A stretch of DNA of 64,000 nt from Allosediminivita pacifica (lineage in GTDB: Bacteria > Pseudomonadota > Alphaproteobacteria > Rhodobacterales > Rhodobacteraceae). Positions 18,116 through 27,105 of the stretch are shown in pieces. Position numbers and translations under genes: made by a program. Below the pieces are notes generated by a model, which did no database searches, was not told the DNA's origin, and was given only the letters and a program-made list of their open reading frames with translations. The stretch's first letter is position 1. Each line of letters starts with the position of its first letter. The stretch spans positions 124,001 through 188,000 of the forward strand of contig NZ_QBKN01000004.1 of NCBI RefSeq assembly GCF_003054175.1. Direction: 5' to 3'.

Positions 18116-20644
18116 CTATTCGCGTGCGCGCAAAACCCGCGCAGGACGTGCCGCCAGCGGGCGCCATGCAAAGCCAAGCCCCGCCACAAGCGTTGCCAGC
18201 ACCCCGCCCGCGACGATGCCGACGGCAGATGGCCAGATCACGGAAAACGACGTCTCCATGACGAAGGTCGCGACCGCCCACCCTCCGGCGATACCGGCGG
18301 CCAGCGCCACGACACCGGCGCCCGCGCCCAGGAGCGCCGAGCGCAACGCGAAGCTCTGCAGGATGCGGGCGCGCGTGGCCCCCAGCGTCTTGAGAAGGGC
18401 CGCCTCGTAGGTCCGCGCCCCCTCGCCCGCCGCGGCTGCGCCGACCAGCACGAGGAAGCCTGTCAGCAGCGTCGCAGCCGCCCCCCAGCGCACCGCAGCG
18501 GCGATTCCGTCCAGAAGCTCGGAGACGCGGCCGATGGCATCGCGCACGCCGATGGCCGTGATGTTGGGATACATGTCCGCGACATCGCGCAGGATCGCGG
18601 CCTCGTCATCGGCATCCGCGTAGACGGTGGAGATCCAGGTGTGAGGGGCGCCTTCCAACGCCGCGGGGTTCATCGTCATCACAAAGCCGATACCGGCGGT
18701 CGAGAAATCGACCTCGCGAAAGCTGGTGATTGTCGCCGTGATGTCGCGCCCGAGGATGTTCACGGTGATCTCGTCCCCCAGCTGCAGACCCATTTCCGCG
18801 GCCTCTTCGGCCGCGAAGCTGATCTGCGGCGCGCCGGTGTAATCCTCGGGCCACCATGTGCCCGCTGTCACGGTCGTGCGGTCATCCGGTGTCGCGGCAT
18901 AGGTGACGCCCCTGTCGCCGTTCAGCACCCAGTGGTCGCCCACAACTTCGCTCGCCGACTGCCCGTTGATCCGTGTGATGATGCCGCGCAGCATGGGGGC
19001 GCTGTCGATCCGGCTGACCGCCGGATCGGTTTCCAGCCGGTCGAGGACCCCCGGCATCTGGTCGTTCTGGATGTCGACGAAGAAATACGACGGCGCCACC
19101 TCAGGAAGGTCACGCTGGATCGCCTGCCGCAGGTTGCCGTCGATCTGACCGATTGCCGCCAGCACCGAAAGGCCCAGACCCAGCGACAGCACCACAGAAC
19201 CGCCGCCCTCGCGCGCACCACCGATCGCCGACAGCGCCCACCGCAAGGCCGGCCGCCCGCCCGCCACCCGCGTGGTCCGCCCGGCAAGGGCCTGCAGGCC
19301 CTTCGCGGCAATGACGAGAACCGCAAGCGCAGCCACAATCCCCGCCGCCGTCCAGAGCGCAAGCTGCGGACTGCCAGAGAAGACGGCCGCCGCCCCGATC
19401 AGCAGCGCCGCCAGTACAAGCGTCGCGGCCACGTATCGGGGTGCGGGAAACGTCCGGGCCCCGGCAAGCGCATCGCGGAAAAGCGTCGCCGCACGCACCT
19501 CTTCCGCCCGCGCCAGCGGCCAGAGCGTGAAGATCAGCGCCGTGAGCACGCCATAGAGCGCCGCCTCGGCCAGGGGTGCTGGATGCAGGGAAAAGACCGC
19601 CGGCACCGGCAGGGCGGCGTTGATGAAGGGCCCGAAGAGGATCGGAACCGCAGCGCCAAGGATCAGCCCAAGCAGGATGCCGACAACGGACAGCACGCCG
19701 ATCTGGATGAAATAGGTGGCGAAGATCACGCCGCGCGTTGCACCCAGCGTGCGCAGCGTCGCGATGACCGGTGTCTTGCGCGACAGGTAGGCCCGCACCG
19801 CCGCCGAGACGCCGACCCCGCCGACCGCCAGCCCCGACAGCCCGACAAGCACCAGGAAGCTCGCCAGCCGTTCGACGAAGGTCTCGATCCCCGGCGCGCC
19901 GTTGCGGGCGTCGCGCCAGCGGATCCCGGTATCTTCGAAGCGCGCCATGGCGTCGCGCTCCAGTGCGGCCAGATCGGTTCCGGGGGGCAGCGTCATGCGG
20001 TACTGAGTCTCGAACAGCGATCCGGGCGCAAGCAGCCCCGAGCCCTGCAGCGCCTCGGTCGTGACGATGGTCCGGGGGCCAAGCGCGAAGCCCGCGCCGG
20101 CGTCGTCGGGTTCGGCCGCGATGCGCGCGGAAAGGACGAAGTCCTGCGAGCCCAGCCGGAACCGGTCCCCCGGCCGAAGCGCGAGCCGATTGGCGAGCAA
20201 CGAAGCCATGACCGCCCCCGGCAGCCCGTCGCGTCCCGCAAGGGCCTCGCTCAGCGGCATTTCTGGCTCCAGCCTGACCTGCCCAAGCAATGGATAGGCG
20301 GCGTCGACGGATTTCACCTGCGTCAAGCCCCGCTCGGTCTGCCCGTCGCGCTCGACCACGGCCATGGAGCGGAAATCCGTGACCTCCGACACCTCCTGCG
20401 AGACGCTTTCGAGCCAGTCGCGCTCGGCGTCGCTGGCAAAGCGATATGTGAACTCCGCCTGCGCGTCGCCGCCCAGAAGGACGGCGCCCTGCTCGGCCAG
20501 GCCGGTCTGGATTGCCGACCGGACGGAACCGACCCCGGCGATCGCTGCCACCCCGAGCGCGAGGCAGGCCAGAAAGATCCGGAAGCCGCGCAGCCCGCCG
20601 CGCAGTTCGCGCCGGGCCAGGACCGCGGCGGTGCGCAGGCTCAT
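18116..20644 (-). CDS. ybbP: FtsX-family ABC exporter permease (YbbP-like)
   Basis: An 842-residue membrane protein with the layout of the YbbP/LolC-like MacB superfamily: an N-terminal transmembrane helix (about residues 20-40), a periplasmic domain, a three-helix FtsX core (about 255-390), further helices (about 400-450), a second periplasmic domain and a C-terminal FtsX core (about 715-835). It overlaps the ATPase gene by four bases (ATGA) and sits next to a TesA-like gene, the same trio as in E. coli tesA-ybbA-ybbP. The cargo is unknown; lipids or lipoproteins are suspected for this superfamily. Confidence 0.85.
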   Translation of the reverse strand: MSLRTAAVLARRELRGGLRGFRIFLACLALGVAAIAGVGSVRSAIQTGLAEQGAVLLGGDAQAEFTYRFASDAERDWLESVSQEVSEVTDFRSMAVVERDGQTERGLTQVKSVDAAYPLLGQVRLEPEMPLSEALAGRDGLPGAVMASLLANRLALRPGDRFRLGSQDFVLSARIAAEPDDAGAGFALGPRTIVTTEALQGSGLLAPGSLFETQYRMTLPPGTDLAALERDAMARFEDTGIRWRDARNGAPGIETFVERLASFLVLVGLSGLAVGGVGVSAAVRAYLSRKTPVIATLRTLGATRGVIFATYFIQIGVLSVVGILLGLILGAAVPILFGPFINAALPVPAVFSLHPAPLAEAALYGVLTALIFTLWPLARAEEVRAATLFRDALAGARTFPAPRYVAATLVLAALLIGAAAVFSGSPQLALWTAAGIVAALAVLVIAAKGLQALAGRTTRVAGGRPALRWALSAIGGAREGGGSVVLSLGLGLSVLAAIGQIDGNLRQAIQRDLPEVAPSYFFVDIQNDQMPGVLDRLETDPAVSRIDSAPMLRGIITRINGQSASEVVGDHWVLNGDRGVTYAATPDDRTTVTAGTWWPEDYTGAPQISFAAEEAAEMGLQLGDEITVNILGRDITATITSFREVDFSTAGIGFVMTMNPAALEGAPHTWISTVYADADDEAAILRDVADMYPNITAIGVRDAIGRVSELLDGIAAAVRWGAAATLLTGFLVLVGAAAAGEGARTYEAALLKTLGATRARILQSFALRSALLGAGAGVVALAAGIAGGWAVATFVMETSFSVIWPSAVGIVAGGVLATLVAGLGFAWRPLAARPARVLRARE

Positions 20645-21333
20645 TCGGCGGCCCTCGCCTGATCCGTATCCACCCGTCCATCCCGAAGCCGCAGCACACG
20701 GTCACAGCGTGCAGCCAGCTCGGGAGCGTGGGTCACAAGAACAAGCGTCGTTCCCGTCCTTGCCGACATGCCAAAAAGCAAGTCCACCACCGCCGCGCCA
20801 TTGGCTTCGTCGAGGTTGCCGGTCGGTTCATCCGCAAGCAGGATGTCTGGTCGCGGCGCCAGCGCGCGGGCGAGCGCAACGCGCTGCTGCTCGCCACCCG
20901 AAAGCTGACCGGGATAGTGATCCGCGCGATGGGCAAGCCCCACGGACTCGAGTTCGACCCCAGCCCGCTCGAAGGCATCGCGCACACCGGCAAGCTCGAG
21001 CGGGGTCGCGACGTTTTCAAGGGCGGTCATCGTCGGAATGAGGTGAAACGACTGGAAGACCACGCCCATATGATCTCGCCGAAAGCGGGCAAGAGCATCC
21101 TCGCCCAGCGCGCTCAGGTCATGGCCCAGAGCGTCCACGCGGCCGGTCGTGGCGCGCTCCAGCCCGCCCATGATCATGAGCAGGGAAGACTTTCCCGATC
21201 CGGAGGGTCCCACAAGCCCCAGACGCTCTCCCCGGCGCACGTCGAGTGAAACCCCGTGCAGGATCTCGACGGGTCCGGCATTGCCGTCGAGCCTGAGGGT
21301 GACATCTTTGAGGGAAAGAACCGTATCGGTCAT
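20641..21333 (-). CDS. ybbA: ABC transporter ATP-binding protein (YbbA-like)
   Basis: A 230-residue ATPase of the LolD/MacB class. Walker A GPSGSGKSSL (about residue 43), signature LSGGEQQRVALARAL and Walker B ILLADEPTGNLDE are all present. Four-base overlap with the downstream permease shows coupled translation. Start choice: ATG 21333 (MTDTVLSLKDV) or ATG 21369, twelve codons upstream inside the divergent tesA; the shorter form matches LolD-type N-termini. The intergenic space to tesA is only 17 bases. Confidence 0.92.
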   Translation of the reverse strand: MTDTVLSLKDVTLRLDGNAGPVEILHGVSLDVRRGERLGLVGPSGSGKSSLLMIMGGLERATTGRVDALGHDLSALGEDALARFRRDHMGVVFQSFHLIPTMTALENVATPLELAGVRDAFERAGVELESVGLAHRADHYPGQLSGGEQQRVALARALAPRPDILLADEPTGNLDEANGAAVVDLLFGMSARTGTTLVLVTHAPELAARCDRVLRLRDGRVDTDQARAAE

Positions 21334-21350
21334 TAGGGAAGGGTCCGGGC

Positions 21351-22022
21351 ATGAAGCATCGAAAGACATATGGAGCGCTGCGTCGGGGCAGCAAGATTGC
21401 CCTGCTCACGCTGGGGCTTTGGGCCGCACCCGCGCTAGCCGAGCAGGTGGATATCCTGGCGCTCGGCGACAGCCTGACCCAAGGCTACGGGCTTCCGGAA
21501 CAAGACGGATTCGTGCGTCGCCTAGAGACTTGGCTACGTGAACGCAATCACGATGTGGCGATCGTGAACGCCGGTGTCTCGGGCGACACCACGGCCGGAG
21601 GATTGTCGCGCGTTGAATGGTCGCTCACGCCCGAGATCGACGCGATGATCCTGGCGCTCGGCGCAAACGATATGCTGAGAGGACTCGATCCGGAGGTCGC
21701 GCGCGGAAACCTGGAGGGCATTCTCGAAGTGGCTCAGCTGCAGAATACTCCCGTACTTCTGATCGGCATCGAAGCGCCGGGGAACTACGGGGCCGACTAC
21801 AAGCAGGCCTTCGATGCGATCTATCCGGACTTGGCTGAGGAATACGAAACGCTCTATCTGGACAGCTTCTTCGCGGGTCTCCGAGAAAACGGCGCGCTTC
21901 CCGACGATCTGTCCCAGTTCGTCCAGGCAGACGGACTGCACCCCAATCCGACCGGCGTGGAACGGATCGTGGAGGGCGTCGGACCGAAAGTGGAAGAGTT
22001 GATCGACAAGCTGGACCACTAG
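21351..22022 (+). CDS. tesA: GDSL arylesterase / acyl-CoA thioesterase I
   Basis: A 223-residue SGNH hydrolase with a signal peptide (cleavage expected after ALA near residue 30), so it is periplasmic. Block I ALGDSLTQGYG (nucleophile Ser), block III LALGANDMLRG and block V DGLHPNPTG with the catalytic Asp/His are all visible. TesA-type enzymes hydrolyse short acyl esters, thioesters and lysophospholipids. It is divergent from the ybbA-ybbP pair, a conserved neighbourhood. Confidence 0.9.
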   Translation: MKHRKTYGALRRGSKIALLTLGLWAAPALAEQVDILALGDSLTQGYGLPEQDGFVRRLETWLRERNHDVAIVNAGVSGDTTAGGLSRVEWSLTPEIDAMILALGANDMLRGLDPEVARGNLEGILEVAQLQNTPVLLIGIEAPGNYGADYKQAFDAIYPDLAEEYETLYLDSFFAGLRENGALPDDLSQFVQADGLHPNPTGVERIVEGVGPKVEELIDKLDH

Positions 22023-22055
22023 GTCCGGCGGGTCACGAGTTCGGGTCTGCTGCCC

Positions 22056-22253
22056 TCACACCCCTTCACCTGCCACGTCGTTACCCCCGGAGGAATAGGC
22101 AACGAAGGCCACCGAAAGGAGCGACATCGTGAGCGAGGCAGCGATGTAAAGTCCGAAGGCCGAGAACAGCGACATCTGACCGGTGATCCAGCCGGCGAAC
22201 CCGGCGCCGAAACCAAGAAGGCTTCCGCCCAAAAAGATGATGATCGTTGCCAT
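22056..22253 (-). CDS. Small two-helix membrane protein, unknown function
   Basis: 65 residues with two hydrophobic stretches (about residues 3-24 and 29-54) joined by WITGQM, and a short polar C-terminus. A good SD (GGGAG) lies six bases before ATG 22253, and a 15-bp palindrome lies about 70 bases upstream, which supports a real gene. There is no recognised family. The Gly-rich first helix (GGSLLGFGAGFAGW) suggests tight packing or oligomerisation. Confidence 0.6.
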   Translation of the reverse strand: MATIIIFLGGSLLGFGAGFAGWITGQMSLFSAFGLYIAASLTMSLLSVAFVAYSSGGNDVAGEGV

Positions 22254-22321
22254 GGTCGTCTCCCACCACTTCGATGAAAGAAGACATAGCGCCCCACTTG
22301 GCCTTGAATCGGGCTCAATTA

Positions 22322-22336
22322 AGGCAGTGACTGCCT
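22322..22336. promoter_or_regulatory. 15-bp perfect palindrome, candidate operator
   Basis: AGGCAGTGACTGCCT has 7-bp arms around one base, in AT-rich surroundings (AATTA before, AATT after). It is 69 bases upstream of the small membrane protein start and far from the 3' end of the L,D-transpeptidase gene. There is no T-run, so an operator is more likely than a terminator. The regulator is unknown. Confidence 0.45.
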
Positions 22337-22463
22337 AATTTCCCTAAGAATTGGTAGAGAAATCGCGCGCTCAGGCCAAATGCGCGCCCCTCCGCCCTTC
22401 CGTTGGCGGGTTCAGAACGCCTCGGACAGACAAATGGGGCGATCCACCGCCCAGATTCGAAGC

Positions 22464-23012
22464 TTAGATGACTGTCACCTTTGCGCCCACCGGCACACGT
22501 TCGTAAAGGTCAATGACGTGATCATTGATCATCCTGATGCAGCCGTTCGAGACGGAACGGCCAATCGAACTTGGCTGCGTCGTGCCGTGGATCCGGAAGT
22601 AGGTGTCACGCCCATTCTGGAAAAGATAAAGCGCACGCGCACCAAGCGGGTTACCGGGTCCGCCGGGCTGGACATAGTCGTTGTCCACGAACTCGGCGTA
22701 GGCTTGCGGCTCGCGCTCGATCATCTCGTTGGTCGGGCGCCAAGTCGGCCACTTCTTCTTCGCGCCAATCTTGGCTTCGCCGGTGAACGCAAGTCCCGCT
22801 TTGCCGACGCCCACGCCATAACGACGCGCCTCGCCGGGTGCCGTGATGAAGTAAAGCAAGTGGGCGCGTGGCAAGATCAGGATCTGGCCCGCCTCCATAT
22901 CGCGCTTCATGCCAACGGTCTGCGGTTGGAAGACAGGATCAAGTTCGTACGCCAGCGCGGGCGTCGCAAGGCTTGCGGCCGCGGCAGCAAAGAAGGTTCG
23001 CCGGTCGATCAT
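22464..23012 (-). CDS. L,D-transpeptidase (YkuD domain)
   Basis: A 182-residue exported enzyme that forms 3-3 crosslinks in peptidoglycan or attaches proteins to it. The N-terminus MIDRRTFFAAAAASLATPALA has a twin-arginine-like signal. The catalytic motif IHGTT...SNGCIRM with the active Cys lies near residues 142-163. The chain is short, with a single YkuD domain and no LysM. Upstream lies an 18-bp inverted repeat (23094-23111). Confidence 0.9.
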   Translation of the reverse strand: MIDRRTFFAAAAASLATPALAYELDPVFQPQTVGMKRDMEAGQILILPRAHLLYFITAPGEARRYGVGVGKAGLAFTGEAKIGAKKKWPTWRPTNEMIEREPQAYAEFVDNDYVQPGGPGNPLGARALYLFQNGRDTYFRIHGTTQPSSIGRSVSNGCIRMINDHVIDLYERVPVGAKVTVI

Positions 23013-23093
23013 GAAAAATCCCCGTTTCAGCGCGTGGAAGCGTTTTGGTTATTCCCCGCCCGGGCGCAAAAATCAACTCGCGCCAGGCTTTCA

Positions 23094-23111
23094 GTAGGAT
23101 AACGATCCTAC
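23094..23111. repeat. Inverted repeat upstream of the L,D-transpeptidase gene
   Basis: GTAGGAT and ATCCTAC separated by AACG. It lies 82 bases before the L,D-transpeptidase start and 18 bases past the motE stop, both minus strand. There is no T-run on the minus strand. It could be an operator or an RNA hairpin. Confidence 0.35.
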
Positions 23112-23129
23112 AGGCGTGGTGTTCCTGCC

Positions 23130-23809
23130 CTATTGCCGCGGCGCGTTGGCGTTTCGGCCCGCAACGATTACGCTGATGGTGTAGGCGGTTTCCGGCGTCA
23201 GTCCCGCGAGGATCGCGGCGGCCGCATCCGGCGGCATTCTTCCCAGAAACCCAGCCGCGAACTCCGGGTCCATCGTTTCGAACAGTGCAGCGGCCTGCTT
23301 GGGCTTCATCGAGGCATAGACATCGGTGAGGCGCGCCACGTCGTCCTCTGCTGCGGTTCGCGCAGTCGCTAGAGTCGCCCGCAGGCTGGCTTCGGCTTCC
23401 TCGAGACGCGCGAGCTTTCGATCGATTTCGCTTTCGGCGACCGAGAGCGCCTGCATCCGCACGTCGATTTCCTCTTCCAGCGTGGCCACCCGTGCCTCTC
23501 GCGCCTTCAGCGCTTCGATCATCGGACGAAGATCTTCCTCCGAAACGTAGACCTGGTTCGCCGCAGCGCCTTGCTCGCCCCCCATTCCGGAACCGGAAGC
23601 CGTCTCCTCCACGGAATGTTCTTCTTCGGGGGTTGCGCCTCGTTAGCCGCCATTGCATCGCTTGCACCAACCGCAATCCGCAGTGTGGCCGACGCGAGAA
23701 GCAATCCGCCGATCAGCGCGAGGACACCACCGCCGCGCCGAATCGAACGACGCACACGTGGCTTCTTCCCGGAAGTTTTTGCAGTTGTCTTGGTCTTCTT
23801 GAACGCCAT
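23130..23809 (-). pseudogene. motE: motE-like flagellar chaperone gene with apparent frameshift
   Basis: Two overlapping frames together make one MotE-type protein. The first part (from ATG 23809) has a basic N-terminus and a transmembrane helix (VLALIGGLLLASATLRIAVG) up to NEAQPP. The second part (from about 23630 to 23130) has a long coiled coil (EALKAREARVATLEEEIDVRM) and the MgtE-N-like C-terminus PKQAAALFETMDPEFAAGFLG. Frames switch at a run of five G on the plus strand (23628-23632); one more base would join EAQPP to EEEHSVEE. MotE assists MotC/MotB stator assembly in alphaproteobacteria. It overlaps the upstream gene (TGATG). Sequencing error, real mutation and slippage are all possible. 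Confidence 0.7.
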
Positions 23810-24189
23810 CACGCGGCCCCCCGTCCGGCATGCCGCATGAAGACGGTATCCCCCTCCGTTCTCGGACGTACGGTCTCTTCCGGTTTCGGACGCGTTGCCT
23901 CGTCCTTCGGCAAGCCGTGCATCGAGGCAAGGTGAAGCTCGAGTCGCTTCGCCGTTTCCTCGGCGCGCATGGTGAGGTCCGCCAGCGATTCGCTCGATTC
24001 GCCGGCTGTCTTCTGCGCTTCGGCAAGCGTGCGGGTCAGGTCGTCCACCTGGGCAGACAGCACCGCCACGGCACCGCCCACCCCGTTTTCGAGATCGGTG
24101 AAACGCGTCAGCCGGCGAGACAGGACGAAACAGTAGAAACCCGCCCCCAGCGCACCCGCGGCAAGCAGGATATCGGCAATCAGATCCAT
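23809..24189 (-). CDS. Flagellar-locus membrane protein, DUF6468-like
   Basis: A 126-residue protein with one N-terminal transmembrane helix (MDLIADILLAAGALGAGFYCFVL) followed by a coiled coil (about residues 40-90) and a charged Pro-rich tail. The shape and position between fliL and motE match the DUF6468 family of alphaproteobacterial flagellar clusters; the role is unknown. ATG 24189 has the better SD (AAGGGA at proper spacing); ATG 24195 is two codons upstream. It overlaps motE by one base of the stop codon. Confidence 0.65.
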   Translation of the reverse strand: MDLIADILLAAGALGAGFYCFVLSRRLTRFTDLENGVGGAVAVLSAQVDDLTRTLAEAQKTAGESSESLADLTMRAEETAKRLELHLASMHGLPKDEATRPKPEETVRPRTEGDTVFMRHAGRGAA

Positions 24190-24200
24190 TCCCATCCCTT

Positions 24201-24713
24201 TCAGTTCAGTACAAATTCGGTCACGAGCAGGTCGCGCACGCGCCCCTCACCGGCCACCAGCTGGATCCGGCGCAGTAGCTGCGCACGCAGGCGGATGAGC
24301 GCGCCCGGCGCCTCGATATCCCGCGATTCGAGCGCCCGGAGGTATGAGTTCATCACGTCCTGGACCCGCGGCAGGATCCGCTCGACGTCGGCCTGCGCGC
24401 TTCCCGGCACCTCCAGACTCGCCCGGAAACGGAGGTGCGCCGCCTGCGCACCGGGCCCGAGAGAAATGACCATCGGCGGGATCTCGATGAACGCGACATC
24501 GCCCAAAGGTGTCATGGGCTCGGCCGGTGCCTCGGGACTTTCGTCGGCGTGCTCTGCGGAATCGCCACCGCCGCCAAGCCCCAGAAGACCCGACGATACC
24601 GCGAAAAAGCCCCCGCCCGCCCCCGCAAGTGCAAGCACGACGCCAATGATTAGGGGCAACTTGGACGGCTTCGCGGGCGCGGCCCCTTCCTCGTCGACAG
24701 TGGTATCAGTCAT
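24201..24713 (-). CDS. fliL: Flagellar basal body-associated protein FliL
   Basis: A 170-residue inner-membrane protein that surrounds the stator and supports torque. A cytoplasmic N-terminus is followed by one transmembrane helix (LPLIIGVVLALAGAGGGFF, about residues 19-37), an acidic linker and the periplasmic FliL domain ending FVLN. First of fliL-DUF6468-motE, divergent from fliF. Confidence 0.88.
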   Translation of the reverse strand: MTDTTVDEEGAAPAKPSKLPLIIGVVLALAGAGGGFFAVSSGLLGLGGGGDSAEHADESPEAPAEPMTPLGDVAFIEIPPMVISLGPGAQAAHLRFRASLEVPGSAQADVERILPRVQDVMNSYLRALESRDIEAPGALIRLRAQLLRRIQLVAGEGRVRDLLVTEFVLN

Positions 24714-24853
24714 TCCACAGCCTCTTCGATGGATCCCGGCCGCACCCTTCTGGCCGACCAGGGGTGACCATATGCAAAAGGGGCTAACTGATTGTTAAGT
24801 CTGATAGGTCAGTGTCCGGCCAACCGAACAGAACGTTTGGACGGAGGCCGGTG

Positions 24854-26497
24854 GTGGAGCAAATTACCTCAGTTTGGACAGCGCTCAGCGTGCGACAGCG
24901 GATCGTGGTTCTTGCCGCGACCGTGGCCACGGTGCTGTCTGTGTTCTTTCTTGCGCGCCTGGCGTCCACGCCCAGCATGTCGCTGCTCTATGCAGGCCTG
25001 GAAAACGGCGCGGCCGGCGAGGTGGTGCAGGCGCTGGAGGCGCGCGGCATTCCCTACGAGGTCAACGGTGGCGCCATCCTCGTGCCCGATTCGCAGCGCG
25101 ACAGCCTGCGCCTGACGCTGGCCAGCGAAGGCCTGCCCGCGAACTCCAACCAGGGCTACGAACTGCTCGACAGTCTGTCCGGATTCGGCACCACATCGCA
25201 GATGTTCGACGCCGCCTATTGGCGGGCCAAGGAAGGTGAACTTGCGCGCACCATCGTGTCGAACCCGAACATCTCGAGCGCACGGGTGCATATCGCGAAC
25301 TCCAGCGCCAATCCCTTTCAGCGCGATGTCACGCCCACGGCTTCGATCTCGGTGTCCACTTCCGGCGGGGAGCTTTCCGTCCAGCAAGCACGCGCGCTGA
25401 AGTACCTCGTGGCGTCTGCCGTACCGGGCCTTGTCCCCGAAGACGTTGCGGTGATCGACGGGCGTGGTGGCCTCATCGCCAGCGAGAGCGAAAACAGCGC
25501 GGGTCCCACCGCCGAAGACAGGGCCGTGGGTCTGCGCGAGCGCGTGCAACGGCTGGTCGAGGCCCGCGTCGGCAGTGGCAATGCGGTGGTCGAAGTCAGC
25601 GTCGAGACGGTCACCGATCGCGAATCGATCCGCGAACGCCGGTTCGACCCGCAGGAACGCGTGGTCATTTCCACCGACACCGAGGAAAGCAGCGAGACCT
25701 CACAGGAGACCGGCGGCGGCGACGTCACGGTGGCCTCGAACCTCCCCGACGGCGCGGCCGGCGGTGGCGGGGACTCCTCCCAATCTCAAAGCTCCGAAAC
25801 GCGCGAACGGGTCAATTTCGAGGTTTCCGAAACCACCCGGGAGGTCACCCGGATGCCAGGGGCAGTCCGACGCCAGACCGTCGCCGTCCTCGTCAACGGC
25901 AGCTATCAGGAGGGCCCGGACGGCGAACAGCAGTTCGTCCCGGTCCCCGATGAGGAGCTTGCAGCGCTGCGTGATCTCGTGGCCTCGGCGGTGGGTTTCG
26001 ACGAGGCGCGCGGGGACCAGATCACCATCCGCTCCCTGCCCTTCGAGCGTCCGGAAGGGCTCGGAACCGGGCCGATCTCTCCCGGCCTCTTCACCGGGAC
26101 GATCGACACGATGCGCCTGATCCAGATGGCGATCCTCGCGGTCGTCGCACTGATCCTTGGCATGTTCGTGGTGCGGCCGATCCTTGCCGCGCCGGGCGCC
26201 GCAGCACTGCCGGCCCCAGCCGGGGATGGCGAGGATGGCTACGATGGCATGGGCGGCACGGCACTCGACGGGGAAATCGAACCCGCCGGCGGCTTCGGCG
26301 ATCTGCCGATGCTGACCGACGGACCCGACTTCGGAGGAATGGGAATGGTCGACTTCGATTCGCCGATCGGCGGCACAGGGACGGACGGCGACCCGGTCGA
26401 ACGGCTGCGCAACCTCATCGAGGAGCGCAAGTCGGAAACCGTGGAGATCCTGCGCAGCTGGCTTGAAGACGATCCCGAGAAGGAGAAGGCCCAATGA
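24854..26497 (+). CDS. fliF: Flagellar MS-ring protein FliF
   Basis: Forms the membrane/supramembrane ring of the flagellar base. 547 residues from GTG 24854, chosen because GGAGG lies six bases upstream and the protein then starts EQITSVWTALSVRQR; longer frames to 24812 lack an SD. The N-terminal helix is at about residues 17-36, followed by ring-building YscJ/FliF domains, a low-complexity Gly/Ser loop near 300-315, a C-terminal helix (about 416-437) and an acidic tail that should contact FliG. It overlaps fliH by four bases. Confidence 0.92.
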   Translation: MEQITSVWTALSVRQRIVVLAATVATVLSVFFLARLASTPSMSLLYAGLENGAAGEVVQALEARGIPYEVNGGAILVPDSQRDSLRLTLASEGLPANSNQGYELLDSLSGFGTTSQMFDAAYWRAKEGELARTIVSNPNISSARVHIANSSANPFQRDVTPTASISVSTSGGELSVQQARALKYLVASAVPGLVPEDVAVIDGRGGLIASESENSAGPTAEDRAVGLRERVQRLVEARVGSGNAVVEVSVETVTDRESIRERRFDPQERVVISTDTEESSETSQETGGGDVTVASNLPDGAAGGGGDSSQSQSSETRERVNFEVSETTREVTRMPGAVRRQTVAVLVNGSYQEGPDGEQQFVPVPDEELAALRDLVASAVGFDEARGDQITIRSLPFERPEGLGTGPISPGLFTGTIDTMRLIQMAILAVVALILGMFVVRPILAAPGAAALPAPAGDGEDGYDGMGGTALDGEIEPAGGFGDLPMLTDGPDFGGMGMVDFDSPIGGTGTDGDPVERLRNLIEERKSETVEILRSWLEDDPEKEKAQ

Positions 26498-27105
26498 CCG
26501 CCCTGCGCCAGTTTCTCGAGGATTTCGAGGCACCTGCCGCGAAACCCCGTCCTGCGCCGGAAGAGCCCGGCATCGGCGTGGCCCAGCTCGAGGCAGAGAA
26601 ACTCGAAGCCTACGAAAACGGCTATCGCGCCGGCTGGGACGATGCCGTGAAGGCCCAGACGGAAGAGAGCAGCCGCATCTCCAGCGCGCTGGCCCAGAAC
26701 CTCCAGGACCTCTCCTTCACCTACAACGAGGCCTATTCCCAGGTGATGAATGCGATGGCCCCCCTGCTTGAGGAAATGGTCAGTGCCTTGCTGCCAGGTC
26801 TGACCCGCGAAGCGCTCGGAGCACAGGTGCTCGAACAGTTGCTCGGCACCGCGCGCGAGGTCGGGTCCGTGGGTGTGGTCATCGCGGTGGCTCCCGGCGT
26901 CTCCGAGAGCGTCGCCCCTCTACTGGAACAGGACTTCGGCTTCCCGGTGACGCTGCAAGAGGACGACACCCTTACCGAGGGCCAGGCCGACCTTCGCTTT
27001 GGCGAGACCGAGCGACAGATCGATCTCTCCGAAGCGCTCGAGACCATCACGGAGTCCGTCCGCGGCTTCGTTCACGACAACCGGAGGATGACGGCTCATG
27101 GATGA
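26494..27105 (+). CDS. fliH: FliH-like flagellar export protein
   Basis: A 203-residue protein following fliF with ATGA overlap. The N-terminal ALRQFLEDFEAP, a Gly/Ala-spaced helix EAYENGYRAGWDDA (the GxxxG-like region typical of FliH) and a C-terminal V-ATPase E-subunit-like domain fit FliH, the regulator of the FliI export ATPase. Similarity is diffuse in this family; position between fliF and fliN is strong support. It overlaps fliN by eight bases. Confidence 0.7.
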   Translation: MTALRQFLEDFEAPAAKPRPAPEEPGIGVAQLEAEKLEAYENGYRAGWDDAVKAQTEESSRISSALAQNLQDLSFTYNEAYSQVMNAMAPLLEEMVSALLPGLTREALGAQVLEQLLGTAREVGSVGVVIAVAPGVSESVAPLLEQDFGFPVTLQEDDTLTEGQADLRFGETERQIDLSEALETITESVRGFVHDNRRMTAHG

